64,000 bases of DNA, from contig NZ_CP041767.1 of the NCBI RefSeq assembly GCF_022026395.1, forward strand, positions 3,938,501-4,002,500. Reading direction: 5' to 3'. Position numbers and translations under genes: made by a program. This DNA comes from Brevibacillus brevis. Its GTDB lineage: Bacteria > Bacillota > Bacilli > Brevibacillales > Brevibacillaceae. The notes below the pieces were generated by a model, which was not told where the DNA came from, did no database searches, and saw only the letters and a program-made list of their open reading frames with translations. Positions 15,928 through 24,661 of the stretch are shown in pieces. Within the stretch, counting starts at the first letter, position 1, and each line of letters starts with the position of its first letter.

Positions 15928-15961
15928 AAAAAAGAGCGGCTATCCAGCCACTCTTTTTTTG
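15928..15961 (-). terminator. Terminator of the dap operon
   Basis: AAAAAAGAGNGGCT pairs with AGCCNCTCTTTTTTT; it lies 14 bases after the stop of the deacetylase gene. Confidence 0.8.
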
Positions 15962-15974
15962 TTCCTGACACCTG

Positions 15975-17108
15975 CTACTCCTGTTGCGAAAGCCATGTAA
16001 AATACCGGGAGACCAGTCGAACGGCAACCTCGATCGCGTCTTCGTTCGGCTCAATTTTGGAATGGTGCAAGCCGTACGGCGTTTGCACACCCAGCCAGAA
16101 CAAAAAGCCGGGGATTTCTTTCAAAAAGTAACCGAAGTCTTCTCCGGTCATGGCTTCCTTGCAGGTAATGAGAGTTACCTCTTCACATTGGTCCTGTACC
16201 CATTGCATGAAGTCTGTCGTTAGCTGCTCCTCGTTGTAAACCTGGCAGTAGCCAACACCGTAATCAATCGTTGCCTGGCAATCAAAGCCTATTTCCACTC
16301 CCTTTACGAGAGATTCAATGCGGCTTTTGACGAGTGCCATCGATTCCATCGAAAAGGTTCGGATGGTCCCTTCTAGCCTGGACTTCTCCGCGATGATGTT
16401 CTGCTTCGTCCCGCTCTCCAGCTTGCCAATCGTTATGACGGCCGAATCCAATGGATCGATATTGCGCGAAATAATCGATTGAAGCTGAGTCACAAGATGG
16501 CTTCCTGCAACCACCATGTCATTCGCCTTGTGGGGGAAGGCTGCATGCCCCCCTTTGCCAACCAAATCAATGTACAACTCAGAAGTATTGGCAAACAAAA
16601 TTCCTGGCTTCGTCGCAATATGACCAACTGGATATTCCGGCGCGATATGCAGGGCAAAAATGCAGTCCGGTCGCCAGTCTGCAAACTCTTCACTTTCCAT
16701 CATCGGTTCAGCACCGCCAGGGCCTTCTTCTGCCGGCTGAAAGAGAAACAACAAATCATCTGCGATCGGATGCTCGGTAAAATGCGTCAGGAGGCCAAGA
16801 GCAATTGCCATATGCATGTCATGCCCGCAAGCATGCATGTATCCTTCATGAAGCGATCGAAACGGATAGGACGTTTCCTCTACGATCGGCAGGCCATCCA
16901 TATCCGTCCGCCAGGCAATTAATCGTTTTGGCTCTGTTCCTGCCAGCTTGACCAAAATGCCTGTCCGCCACGTTTTGATCTCGATTCGCTCCTGAGGCAG
17001 CTTTTTCAAATAATCAAGCAAGTATTGTTGCGTCTTCACTTCAGCGAAGCCTGGCTCCGGTATTTGGTGCAGGTCTCGGCGAATTTGTGTAAACAAGGAA
17101 GTCGTCAT
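15975..17108 (-). CDS. ykuR: N-acetyldiaminopimelate deacetylase (M20 family)
   Basis: A 377-residue metal-dependent amidohydrolase that removes the acetyl group from N-acetyl-LL-diaminopimelate, giving LL-DAP for lysine and cell wall. Metal-site blocks are visible: 'WRTDMDGLP' near 66-74, '[10 protein letters not shown]' near 92-101 and 'AEEGPGG' near 125-131, with the terminal '[11 protein letters not shown]'. It is the third gene of the lysine-riboswitch operon; its AAGGAGG site lies inside the end of the upstream aminotransferase gene and the two reading frames are three bases apart. Identity is strong from both sequence and context. Confidence 0.92.
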   Translation of the reverse strand: MTTSLFTQIRRDLHQIPEPGFAEVKTQQYLLDYLKKLPQERIEIKTWRTGILVKLAGTEPKRLIAWRTDMDGLPIVEETSYPFRSLHEGYMHACGHDMHMAIALGLLTHFTEHPIADDLLFLFQPAEEGPGGAEPMMESEEFADWRPDCIFALHIAPEYPVGHIATKPGILFANTSELYIDLVGKGGHAAFPHKANDMVVAGSHLVTQLQSIISRNIDPLDSAVITIGKLESGTKQNIIAEKSRLEGTIRTFSMESMALVKSRIESLVKGVEIGFDCQATIDYGVGYCQVYNEEQLTTDFMQWVQDQCEEVTLITCKEAMTGEDFGYFLKEIPGFLFWLGVQTPYGLHHSKIEPNEDAIEVAVRLVSRYFTWLSQQE

Positions 17109-17111
17109 GGT

Positions 17112-18326
17112 CTACGCCTCCTTTTTCGTACTTGTTCTTGCTGTTAATTGCTCCTCAAACACGGCAAGGAAACGGTCCACATCGGCTTTGGTCAACGTCA
17201 GTGGCGGAAGCAGACGAACAATCGTTTTCTGCGTCACGTCAACGAGAATTCCTTCGTCAAGCAATGCTTGCTGCAAGTGGCTTACCTCTTCCGGGGTGGA
17301 AGAGAGCGGAATTCCAACCATCAAGCCTTTTCCGCGCAGGGATTGCAGCTGATCCGGAAGGCGCGATCGCAACGCTTCCAAGCCCGACCACAGGTACGCA
17401 ATCACTTCTTCTACGTGAGCGATGAAGGCTGGATCAAGCAATTCGTCCAACACGACATTCCCCAGGGCAGCAGACAGTGGCGATGGTGCGAATGTCGTTC
17501 CGTGATCCCCTGGTTTGAACTGATTCATCAGCTTTGGACCAGCGATGACACCGCCGAGGGGAAGCCCTCCTCCTATACCTTTGGCAAAAAGGATAAGGTC
17601 TGGCGTTACGCCTGCATGCTCATAAGCAAAGAGCTTTCCTGTTCTGCCCATTCCTGTCTGGATCTCGTCCATGACAAAGAGCATACCTTCTTGCTCACAG
17701 ATCGCAGCTACCTCTCGCAAGAACGCTTCGGATAACGGTACGACACCGCCAGAACCCAATACTGGCTCCATGAGGACCGCAGCGGGTCTTGCTTCCTGGC
17801 AAATCGCTCGCAATCCTGCCGTGTCCTCCACATCCAATTCATAAACAGGAAAAGCTGGCTGAGGAAAGTCTTGATAGACGTGAGCCTGCCTCGTCAGACG
17901 CACTGCTCCGAGTGTTCGCCCATGAAAGCTGTTGCGCAAGACAACGATGCCTTCACGACCAGCTCCCTCGTTTTTTGTCCATTTGTGAATCAGCTTGATG
18001 GCAGACTCTGTGGCCTCTGCACCAGAGTTGGTGAAAAACACCTTACCGCTGATGCTGTTCGCAACCAAACGCTCGGCTAAACGAATAGCCGGCTTGTTTA
18101 AAAATACATTGGAAATATGCAAGAAGCGCTCTCCCTGCTCACGCAGAGCCTGTACAATGCGCGGATGAGAATGCCCCAAAACGTTTACCGCGAGTCCGGT
18201 AAACAAGTCGAGATAACTCTTCCCGTTCGTATCGTACAAGTAATTTCCTTCGCCTTTGTCTATGGCAATCGGAAGTCTTTTGTAAGAGGAGACGATATAT
18301 TGTTCATCGAGCGAACGCCAGTCCAT
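17112..18326 (-). CDS. Class III aminotransferase (ArgD-like), probable N-acetyl-LL-diaminopimelate aminotransferase
   Basis: A 404-residue PLP enzyme of the acetylornithine aminotransferase type: 'NSGAEATESAIK', 'SFHGRTLGA', 'DEIQTGMGRTG' and the PLP lysine K249 in FAKGIGGG. By sequence alone it could be ArgD or a gamma-aminobutyrate-type enzyme. Its place between dapH and the deacetylase gene, with 14 bases before it and 3 after, points to the missing transamination of the acetyl-DAP pathway; E. coli ArgD is known to act on the succinylated analogue. The B. subtilis enzyme for this step, PatA, is class I, so this is a substitution. AAGGGAGAG favours ATG at 18326 over the GTG two codons earlier. 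Confidence 0.82.
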   Translation of the reverse strand: MDWRSLDEQYIVSSYKRLPIAIDKGEGNYLYDTNGKSYLDLFTGLAVNVLGHSHPRIVQALREQGERFLHISNVFLNKPAIRLAERLVANSISGKVFFTNSGAEATESAIKLIHKWTKNEGAGREGIVVLRNSFHGRTLGAVRLTRQAHVYQDFPQPAFPVYELDVEDTAGLRAICQEARPAAVLMEPVLGSGGVVPLSEAFLREVAAICEQEGMLFVMDEIQTGMGRTGKLFAYEHAGVTPDLILFAKGIGGGLPLGGVIAGPKLMNQFKPGDHGTTFAPSPLSAALGNVVLDELLDPAFIAHVEEVIAYLWSGLEALRSRLPDQLQSLRGKGLMVGIPLSSTPEEVSHLQQALLDEGILVDVTQKTIVRLLPPLTLTKADVDRFLAVFEEQLTARTSTKKEA

Positions 18327-18340
18327 GTGCACTCTCTCCC

Positions 18341-19051
18341 TTACAGCTGACGTAGCTCCTGCTTGATCTCTGTCTTGGAACGAGTTTTTTCATCGATTTG
18401 CTTGATCACACGTGCAGGCGTTCCCGCAACTACTACGTATGGAGGTACATCTTCAATGACGACAGCGCCTGCTGCAACGACAGCACCTTTTCCTACGCGT
18501 ACACCTTCCAGAATGACTGCATTTGCTCCGATGACAACATCATCTTCGACAACAACTGGCTGTGCAGACGGCGGCTCGATAACGCCCGCGATAACCGATC
18601 CCGCACCGATGTGGCAGTTTTTCCCGATAGTTCCACGTCCACCTACTACAACATTCATGTCGATCATTGTACCTTCACCGATAACTGCACCGATGTTAAT
18701 GGAAGCACCCATCATAATGACCGCGTTGTTACCAATTGTCACTTGGTCACGGATAATTGCGCCTGGCTCAATACGCGCTTGAATCCCTTTTGTATCCAGC
18801 AATGGAATGGCGGAGTTGCGACGGTCACTCTCTACTACATAATCTTCAATTTTGTCTGCGTTAGCAGCGAGCACTGGCTCAATCTCTTTCCACTCACCAA
18901 AAACAACACCAGTAGGACCAGTAATGAACGCTTTGGAGCTCGCACCGAAGTCGATTCCCTCCAGGTTCCCTTTCACATATACTTTCACGGGTGTTTTCTT
19001 TTCGCTTTTTTGGATAAACGCGATAATTTCGTTGGCATCCATCATATTCAT
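18341..19051 (-). CDS. dapH: 2,3,4,5-tetrahydropyridine-2,6-dicarboxylate N-acetyltransferase
   Basis: A 236-residue enzyme that acetylates tetrahydrodipicolinate with acetyl-CoA, the branch point of the acetylated diaminopimelate pathway. The N-terminal 80 residues are the DapH-specific domain; from about residue 85 the protein is a left-handed beta helix of hexapeptide repeats ('[23 protein letters not shown]', '[19 protein letters not shown]') ending in 'AGTPARVIK'. AGGAGG seven bases ahead fixes the ATG at 19051; the open frame extends further upstream only through the riboswitch. First gene of the operon, controlled by lysine through the L box. Confidence 0.95.
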   Translation of the reverse strand: MNMMDANEIIAFIQKSEKKTPVKVYVKGNLEGIDFGASSKAFITGPTGVVFGEWKEIEPVLAANADKIEDYVVESDRRNSAIPLLDTKGIQARIEPGAIIRDQVTIGNNAVIMMGASINIGAVIGEGTMIDMNVVVGGRGTIGKNCHIGAGSVIAGVIEPPSAQPVVVEDDVVIGANAVILEGVRVGKGAVVAAGAVVIEDVPPYVVVAGTPARVIKQIDEKTRSKTEIKQELRQL

Positions 19052-19086
19052 TGTTACATCCTCCTCAAAATAACAGCATGGTAAAT

Positions 19087-19125
19087 CAAAAAAAGCAATG
19101 AGTGCATTCGCTATCTCATTGCTCT
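19087..19125 (-). terminator. Attenuator terminator of the lysine riboswitch
   Basis: AGCAATGAG and CTCATTGCT pair around an 11-base loop and are followed by TTTTTTT, just downstream of the aptamer, as in the B. subtilis lysC leader. Confidence 0.9.
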
Positions 19126-19147
19126 TGATGCTACATAAGCAAATCAT

Positions 19148-19327
19148 AAATAGCGCTCCACAAAAAGACGTAAGGTCCCTTGTGACAGGATGTTCATTTT
19201 TCATGAGACACCCCAGCCTGTGCTACGTAGGGACATAGCATAAGCTTCGGCGCTTTAGCCTTTCTTCCTTCTCCTGCCCCCTGGCAGATTGCGAAAAGAC
19301 TTACTCTTCTTCGGCGCACCTCTATTT
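19148..19327 (-). promoter_or_regulatory. Lysine riboswitch (L box) of the dap operon
   Basis: The minus strand carries the L-box core: AGAGGTGCGC, AGTAAG, GGAGAAGG, GAAAGGCTAAAG, GCGCCGAAG and the GCTGG turn. P1 is formed by AAATAG (19327-19322) and CTATTT (19153-19148). A TATAAT at 19343-19338 is the likely -10. Bound lysine would favour the downstream terminator and shut off dapH, the aminotransferase and the deacetylase. Confidence 0.93.
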
Positions 19328-19396
19328 AGAGTACATTATTATAATTTTATTTAACTCTACCAAAATCAATGAAACGTGGCAATAAGAAAAAAGTTA

Positions 19397-19425
19397 TTGA
19401 CAACGATTCTCATTTTCATTATTTT
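19397..19425 (+). promoter_or_regulatory. Promoter of the flavodoxin gene
   Basis: TTGACA (19397-19402), 17-base spacer, TATTTT (19420-19425). A partial Fur-like segment (CGATTCTCATTTTCATT) fills the spacer. Confidence 0.75.
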
Positions 19426-19432
19426 ATTTATT

Positions 19433-19451
19433 GAGAATGATACTCATTATC
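19433..19451 (+). promoter_or_regulatory. Fur box
   Basis: GAGAATGATACTCATTATC matches the 19-bp Fur consensus at 17 positions. It lies just after the -10 of the flavodoxin promoter, so iron-loaded Fur would block transcription. Confidence 0.85.
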
Positions 19452-19472
19452 CAATTGGAGGGTTTACGTTTT

Positions 19473-19913
19473 ATGAGCATTTTGATGGTTTACGCGAGCA
19501 TGACAGGGAATACACAGGAAATTGCTGAAGCAATTGCAGAAGGTATTCGTTCCACTGGTGCTGAGCTGGAGATAAAAGAAGTGATGGATGCAAACGCAAA
19601 AGAACTCGAGGCTTACGACGGAATCTTGCTTGGCGCCTACACATGGGGCGACGGCGAACTCCCAGATGAATGCATGGATTTTTATGAGGAAATGGACGAT
19701 ATTGACCTTAGCGGGAAAAAGGTTGTTGCTTTTGGCTCTTGCGACTCCGCTTATGAGCATGTCGGTGCAGCAGTTGATATTTTGCTGAAAAAGGCGAGCG
19801 AACGGGGAGCAGAAACACCAATGGAAGGATTGAAAATCGAGCTTTCTCCTACTGCAAAAGAAGTGGAAACTTGCAAAGCATTTGGGGTATCGTTTGCTGA
19901 ATTGCTCGGATAA
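19473..19913 (+). CDS. Flavodoxin
   Basis: A 146-residue short-chain flavodoxin, an FMN electron carrier that replaces ferredoxin when iron is scarce. FMN contacts are visible: the phosphate loop SMTGNTQEIA (8-17), 'GAYTWGDGELPDE' with the W60-type ring stack, and 'FGSCDSAYEH'. The open frame starts at 19431, inside the Fur box; GGAGGG at about 19457 marks ATG 19473 as the start. Fur-regulated flavodoxins are known from B. subtilis (ykuN, ykuP), and the Fur box here fits that. Confidence 0.93.
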   Translation: MSILMVYASMTGNTQEIAEAIAEGIRSTGAELEIKEVMDANAKELEAYDGILLGAYTWGDGELPDECMDFYEEMDDIDLSGKKVVAFGSCDSAYEHVGAAVDILLKKASERGAETPMEGLKIELSPTAKEVETCKAFGVSFAELLG

Positions 19914-19981
19914 TCGGTGTTTCCCAAATAGTCTGGCACATGCTATACTATCAATCCAACTTTTTCAGGAGGATTGATCTC

Positions 19982-20530
19982 ATGACACTACATACGGACG
20001 AGATTCTCTTACGGCCTCTCCACCAACAAGACGCAGCCGAGCTCCTAGAGCTTCGGCTGCGCAATCATGACTTTCTCCAACCATTTGAACCGATCCGCCC
20101 CGCTTCATTTCTGACCCTCCCAGTACAGCAAGAACAGATTTCACAAGCGCAGAATGATTTTGAACGTGGCACGGCCTATGCTTTCGGCGTATTCTCCCGG
20201 GAATCCGGAAAGATGATTGGACGTATTGCGTTGTCAAATGTCGCACGCGGCGCATGGCAAAATGCAACGATTGGTTACTTCATGGATCAGGCGTGCAATG
20301 GCAAAGGCTATACGACATTAGCCGTAAATCTTGCCCTTCGCTTTGCTTTCACGGATGCTGGGCTACACAGGGTACAAGCGGCTGTAATGCCTCGCAACCA
20401 AGCTTCCATTCGTGTCTTGGAAAAAAACCGTTTTCGCCAGGAAGGCCTTTCGTTACGCTATTTGCAAATTAACGGCGTATGGGAGGACCATCTTATCTAC
20501 GCTCTTACTGCTGAAGAGTGGTCTTTGTAA
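19982..20530 (+). CDS. GNAT acetyltransferase, RimJ/RimL-like
   Basis: A 182-residue acetyltransferase of the type that acetylates N-termini of ribosomal or other proteins. Family signs are 'LRPLHQQDAAELLEL' at the start, 'GRIALSNV', 'ATIGYFMDQACNGKGYTTLA' (acetyl-CoA loop near 100-120) and 'HRVQAAVMPRNQASIRVLEK'. CAGGAGGATTG sets the ATG at 19982. Its last 26 bases overlap the end of the convergent EcsC-family gene. The target is not known. Confidence 0.86.
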   Translation: MTLHTDEILLRPLHQQDAAELLELRLRNHDFLQPFEPIRPASFLTLPVQQEQISQAQNDFERGTAYAFGVFSRESGKMIGRIALSNVARGAWQNATIGYFMDQACNGKGYTTLAVNLALRFAFTDAGLHRVQAAVMPRNQASIRVLEKNRFRQEGLSLRYLQINGVWEDHLIYALTAEEWSL

Positions 20531-21353
20531 TCTCCCCACTCTTTTCGCTATCGCGCAGCCGCTCCAGGATGCGCCGTTTGCGGTACAGCATCATCCCCGC
20601 TTCGGCGACATCCTGTACGGTTGAGCGATTCAAATACGCCCCGAACAAAATACCCGCAATGGGCACCATTTGAAATAACTTTTTCCACCCAAAGTTTTCT
20701 GTGTACGTTACCACGACTTCACGCCATCCCTGCAATTGCGCCATTACCTCTCTCTGGGCAGTTGGGTCATCAAAGCGGGAGAGCTCAGCGAGTATCGCTT
20801 TTTTCCCTACGATGTCCGATGAAGCAAACTGCAGGCATTTGACGACAAACAGCCGCTCCTTCTTCTCTTCCGGTCGATAGCCATAGGCAAGCGCCATCTC
20901 TTGTAAAACTTTTAGGGATGTCCCCATCAATAACGGGATATCGATCGCAAGGGTAAATATCCCCCCGAAGCCAGTCGTCGCACCTTGTACCGTGGCAAAA
21001 TTCGCACGTGAATCCTTCAACTCCATGGCGACTTCATTCATGATCGTAAGCGGAACAGCGGCTATCTCCTCCTTGCCAATAACAGAAGTGCCCTGTCCCT
21101 CTAATCGTTTGCCAAACCGCTTGTATATCGGTTCATCCTGCACCAAATAAGTTCCACCTGTTTCAAGAAAGGCTGCCATTTCATCTACGGCTTTTCCCAG
21201 CTTCTCCTGAACGAATGCAGGCGTAATCCGATCCAACAAAACAAAAGGAAGTCTGCCAAGCTTTTCCCAGAACCACAAGTCGTTCTGGTCCTTCTCCCAA
21301 GCCTCCACTTCGTGTAATGCCGTAACCAATGTCTCCCTAGACTCCTTCAACAC
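20505..21353 (-). CDS. EcsC family protein
   Basis: A 282-residue protein of the EcsC family ('ALHEVEAWEKDQ', 'GGIFTLAIDIPLLMGTSLKVLQEMALAYGY', 'FQMVPIAGILFGAYLN', 'AGMMLYRKRRI'). EcsC is encoded with the Ecs ABC transporter in B. subtilis but this copy is not. A hydrophobic segment near 125-150 and another near 235-250 suggest membrane association. Start is uncertain among TTG 21356, GTG 21353 and TTG 21347 after GGGAGG; the GTG has the best spacing. It follows the small gene 21373-21567 by 19 bases. Confidence 0.8.
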   Translation of the reverse strand: MLKESRETLVTALHEVEAWEKDQNDLWFWEKLGRLPFVLLDRITPAFVQEKLGKAVDEMAAFLETGGTYLVQDEPIYKRFGKRLEGQGTSVIGKEEIAAVPLTIMNEVAMELKDSRANFATVQGATTGFGGIFTLAIDIPLLMGTSLKVLQEMALAYGYRPEEKKERLFVVKCLQFASSDIVGKKAILAELSRFDDPTAQREVMAQLQGWREVVVTYTENFGWKKLFQMVPIAGILFGAYLNRSTVQDVAEAGMMLYRKRRILERLRDSEKSGEITKTTLQQ

Positions 21354-21372
21354 CAATAACCTCCCTGGCTGC

Positions 21373-21567
21373 TCACTCAGATTCTCCTCGCTTCCACTGA
21401 CATTGGTTGCGCAAGACGGACTTGATATAGTCCCGCAACTCTTCTGACGTGGCGTGACAGACGAACTCTCTTTTATGTCTTACGATCCCCAGCTTCAAAT
21501 GTTTCACTTGCTCTCCTTCGATCCGAAAGCCGAACTTTTCTAGGATTGCCTTCTGCTCATTTGTCAC
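21373..21567 (-). CDS. Small hypothetical protein
   Basis: A 64-residue basic protein. The frame is open to 21606, but GGGGAGGAAG lies just before a GTG at 21567, which gives a start of MTNEQKAI. 'GFRIEGEQVKHLKLGIVRHKREFVCHA' followed by a helix suggests a small mixed alpha/beta fold. It shares a transcript with the EcsC-family gene. Not recognised. Confidence 0.6.
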   Translation of the reverse strand: MTNEQKAILEKFGFRIEGEQVKHLKLGIVRHKREFVCHATSEELRDYIKSVLRNQCQWKRGESE

Positions 21568-21590
21568 AGGACTTCCTCCCCTTGTAGTCG

Positions 21591-21619
21591 AAAACCCCCA
21601 TGCCAAATTGCAAGGGGGT
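21591..21619 (-). terminator. Terminator of the large exported-protein gene
   Basis: CCCCC and GGGGG pair around TTGCAATTTGGCAT on the minus strand, followed by TTTT. Confidence 0.6.
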
Positions 21620-21627
21620 CTTCCTAC

Positions 21628-23670
21628 CTACTTTACTTCAATTGTCATCGTCAATGTTTCATTACGCTCATTTTCATCGGTTTTCTTGGTGTGCTTTCTT
21701 TTGGAGTTGATAACTGTGCAGGTTTTATTGGTGAGCGTATTCGTTACCTTGATCTTGTATTCCCCAGGCTTATCCGTATCGATATACCTTTTCAAATTCA
21801 GTGATTCAAGTCCCTCACCATCGTCGCCATCACCTTTGCTTGGCTTGATGCTGGCGATTTCTTCTTCCCCGAAAAAGATCTCGATCCGATTTTCTGAGGA
21901 AATGGTACCGTTACTGTGCTTCCGATTGGCACCAATACCAATTTCTCCATGTTTCCATTCAAATTTCGGCATATAGTAGGACTTCTTTTCGCTCTTATCC
22001 CTGATCTTTTTGGAGCCGACAAGCTCAGCATGAGTAGCGATCAGTCTTAAGTCTTCCCATTCTTCGAGATTATCGCCTGCATTCACGGTAATCTTTTGTC
22101 CGTCCCGGTATTCCTTTCCGCTCTCGCTTCGAAGAAGAAGTGGCGAACTTGGCGGAGTTACACCTGTATCATCCGGCTCACATGACGGATACGACTTGAT
22201 TGGAGGCGAATCTTCTATCACTTGAACGTAGCCGCACCATACCTGCGACGGGTCTCTTTTGCTATAGTAGTTGACTTTGTAGCGACCTGGTTTGTAACCG
22301 GACAACAGCAATGCCGTGTGATCCCAGCTCAATTTGCTCTCGTCGGCAATGACATTATCGATCGCCCATACACCCGGCCCTTCATCATCATCCGCTTCAC
22401 TTCCATATTTGATGTGTTCGGCAGCAGTTGCCAGCCAGATCACATGAACAGGATTCTGATACAGCTTGATTGTATTATCAGAGGAATACAGGTTCATCTT
22501 TTCTACCGTCGGTGTTGATTGTTCGTTCTGCTGCATCAACACATCCATCGTGACATTTCCATTAGCAGGGCCGCAGGCATTAGGTGCACCTGGTATTTGT
22601 ATTTGAACCGTTGTCGCCGAAGTATCGCCCCACATAGACGATGTCTCTTTTTGCCCCGAAACAGGCTCAAAGGTAACAGCGATTGTGATTCCGGCCAGTC
22701 TCTCAGGAATGTCCACCTCAAAGTGCTGCGCGTCTGTCAAGGTTTGTCCGGTTCCGTTCACCGACCATCTTCCTGGGATTGGCGAATACAATGGAACCTT
22801 CCCTGGTGCTGCTGGAGCTGTTATTTTCTGATCTTGCGTGAGCTTTTGACCACTTGCATCTGTCCCCATGTACAGCTCTGCAACGCCTACTTGAATCATC
22901 GTCATCCAAGGTGACATGGTAGTATCATCAGGAACAAAGAGGAGCTCGTACTGCCCCGTCAACAATGTCCCCGTCGAAAATATGGTTTCTTGAACAGACC
23001 TCATTTCTGTATTCGTGGACTTATTTGTTAATTTCCAAGTGCCCGGTACAGAACTAGTAAAGTCGTGTGAACCCATCATTCCAAAAATCGCCGTTTGTCC
23101 GCCGCTTGGTACTGGTTCTCCCTCAGCCTTTTCCCCATTAAATATGCTCGGGTAATTTTGGGCCTCTACCAGAAATCGCACATGCAACGTGCTGCTCTTC
23201 CCTTTGGCATCCGTCACAATAAAGGTCAAGGTATGCGAGCCGGCAGATAGCTTTTGTGCTGGAATGGTAAACCGAGGCACTTGCCATTTGAAAGAGGTCT
23301 GTGGGGAGGTAGTTTCGGCTTGATACTCCGATAACTCTACGCCATCCAATAAAACTTGCTTCCGATTGAGGTTAGTGCCAGTTCCATAAGTGGTCTGTAT
23401 CACGTCAATATCAAGTGGTGTCTCGGGAGGAAGAATAAACTCATCATTCTTCACCCAGTTCCAACCATTTGAATCCAATCCTGCAACCTGATAATCGTTA
23501 AAGATAACCATATCGTGAACAGGCTGCTGCCGGAGTGACTTAGATACTTGGCTGTTTTTTTTCATGGATGCTGTTGCCCCGGCCCCCATGGCTGGCAGTA
23601 CTGACACACCTGACAAAAAGGTGCCCGTTGCCAAACACACTAGAAGTGCTTTTACAACCCATTTTTTCAC
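21628..23670 (-). CDS. Large exported protein of unknown function
   Basis: A 680-residue secreted protein. A signal peptide (MKKWVVKALLVCLATG...) precedes a mature part made of several beta-rich, immunoglobulin-like units: one with 'FTIPAQKLSAGSHTLTFIVTDAKGKSSTLHVRF' near 135-165, a central one near 380-500 with two cysteines, and a C-terminal charged domain ending TMTIEVK. No catalytic motif or wall anchor is visible. AGGAGGACAATTC is followed by a GTG start at 23670. Could be a surface or matrix protein; I do not recognise it. Confidence 0.7.
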   Translation of the reverse strand: MKKWVVKALLVCLATGTFLSGVSVLPAMGAGATASMKKNSQVSKSLRQQPVHDMVIFNDYQVAGLDSNGWNWVKNDEFILPPETPLDIDVIQTTYGTGTNLNRKQVLLDGVELSEYQAETTSPQTSFKWQVPRFTIPAQKLSAGSHTLTFIVTDAKGKSSTLHVRFLVEAQNYPSIFNGEKAEGEPVPSGGQTAIFGMMGSHDFTSSVPGTWKLTNKSTNTEMRSVQETIFSTGTLLTGQYELLFVPDDTTMSPWMTMIQVGVAELYMGTDASGQKLTQDQKITAPAAPGKVPLYSPIPGRWSVNGTGQTLTDAQHFEVDIPERLAGITIAVTFEPVSGQKETSSMWGDTSATTVQIQIPGAPNACGPANGNVTMDVLMQQNEQSTPTVEKMNLYSSDNTIKLYQNPVHVIWLATAAEHIKYGSEADDDEGPGVWAIDNVIADESKLSWDHTALLLSGYKPGRYKVNYYSKRDPSQVWCGYVQVIEDSPPIKSYPSCEPDDTGVTPPSSPLLLRSESGKEYRDGQKITVNAGDNLEEWEDLRLIATHAELVGSKKIRDKSEKKSYYMPKFEWKHGEIGIGANRKHSNGTISSENRIEIFFGEEEIASIKPSKGDGDDGEGLESLNLKRYIDTDKPGEYKIKVTNTLTNKTCTVINSKRKHTKKTDENERNETLTMTIEVK

Positions 23671-23860
23671 GAATTGTCCTCCTATTTCTTCCTTTCAATT
23701 TTTCAACTGTGATCATTCGACAAAAACAGCGAAATATCCTTTACAATCACAGAGCTTTTTGCGCCATCGGTATAGTTAAAAACTATTCAGTTTATAATTT
23801 ATATAGATTTGACTTATATCCCCCCCAGTTGGTAAAAATGGATGAAAGGGAGGGATTCGG

Positions 23861-24661
23861 ATGGTTCAAACCAATCAATGGAATGCCGGGCTATACGACG
23901 CCAAAATGAATTTCGTTTCTGAATACGGCAAAGGTTTAGTGGACTGGCTACAGCCGGCTTCTGGAGAAAACATTCTTGACTTAGGCTGTGGAACAGGTGA
24001 CCTGTGTGCTCAACTATCTCTTGCAGGAGTTAATGTGACAGGAATCGACTTTTCTGCCGCCATGATTGAGGCTGCTCGTCAAAAATATCCGCAGTTTGCC
24101 TTTGAAGTAGCCGATGCACATACGTATCGTACAGATGTCAGCTACGACGCTGTCTTTTCTAATGCCGCACTCCACTGGATGAAACGTCCTGCTGAAGTCA
24201 TTGAAACCATTTGGTTGGCTCTAGCTCCCGGTGGACGCTTTGTCGCTGAATTTGGAGGGCAGGGAAATTGCGGACAAATCACCAAGGCATTACGGACTGT
24301 TTTAGCACGAAGAGGAATATCTGCCGACGAGCGCTCGCCTTGGTATTTTCCCAGCATAGGAGAGTACACGACTCTTTTGGAAAAGCAAGGATTCCACGTC
24401 GTACTTGCCTCCCATTTTGATCGCCCGACAGTCATGGCTGATGGAGACCTGGGGCTGTCACATTGGCTGAATTCTTTTTGCAGTCCTTTTTTCGCGGGAC
24501 TGTCCTCAAATGAAATTCAGCAAGTATGTAGCGAAGTCACTGACTTACTGCGTCCTGCTCTGTTTCAAGAGGGACACTGGGTGCTCGATTACAAGCGTAT
24601 TCGCCTCATTGCCCATAAGAAATCAGAGAAGGATACTCTACATGGGGGAACTGCACAATGA
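23861..24661 (+). CDS. Class I SAM-dependent methyltransferase, trans-aconitate-methyltransferase-like
   Basis: A 266-residue methyltransferase. SAM-binding motif I is 'ILDLGCGTGDL' (38-48), followed by 'VTGIDFSAAMIEAARQKYP' and 'DAVFSNAALHWM', the last being typical of the trans-aconitate 2-methyltransferase branch. AAGGGAGGGATTCGG precedes the ATG at 23861. It overlaps the next gene by four bases (ATGA), implying translational coupling. A short palindrome ATAGTT-AAA-AACTAT at 23772-23786 lies in its promoter region. Substrate unknown. Confidence 0.85.
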   Translation: MVQTNQWNAGLYDAKMNFVSEYGKGLVDWLQPASGENILDLGCGTGDLCAQLSLAGVNVTGIDFSAAMIEAARQKYPQFAFEVADAHTYRTDVSYDAVFSNAALHWMKRPAEVIETIWLALAPGGRFVAEFGGQGNCGQITKALRTVLARRGISADERSPWYFPSIGEYTTLLEKQGFHVVLASHFDRPTVMADGDLGLSHWLNSFCSPFFAGLSSNEIQQVCSEVTDLLRPALFQEGHWVLDYKRIRLIAHKKSEKDTLHGGTAQ

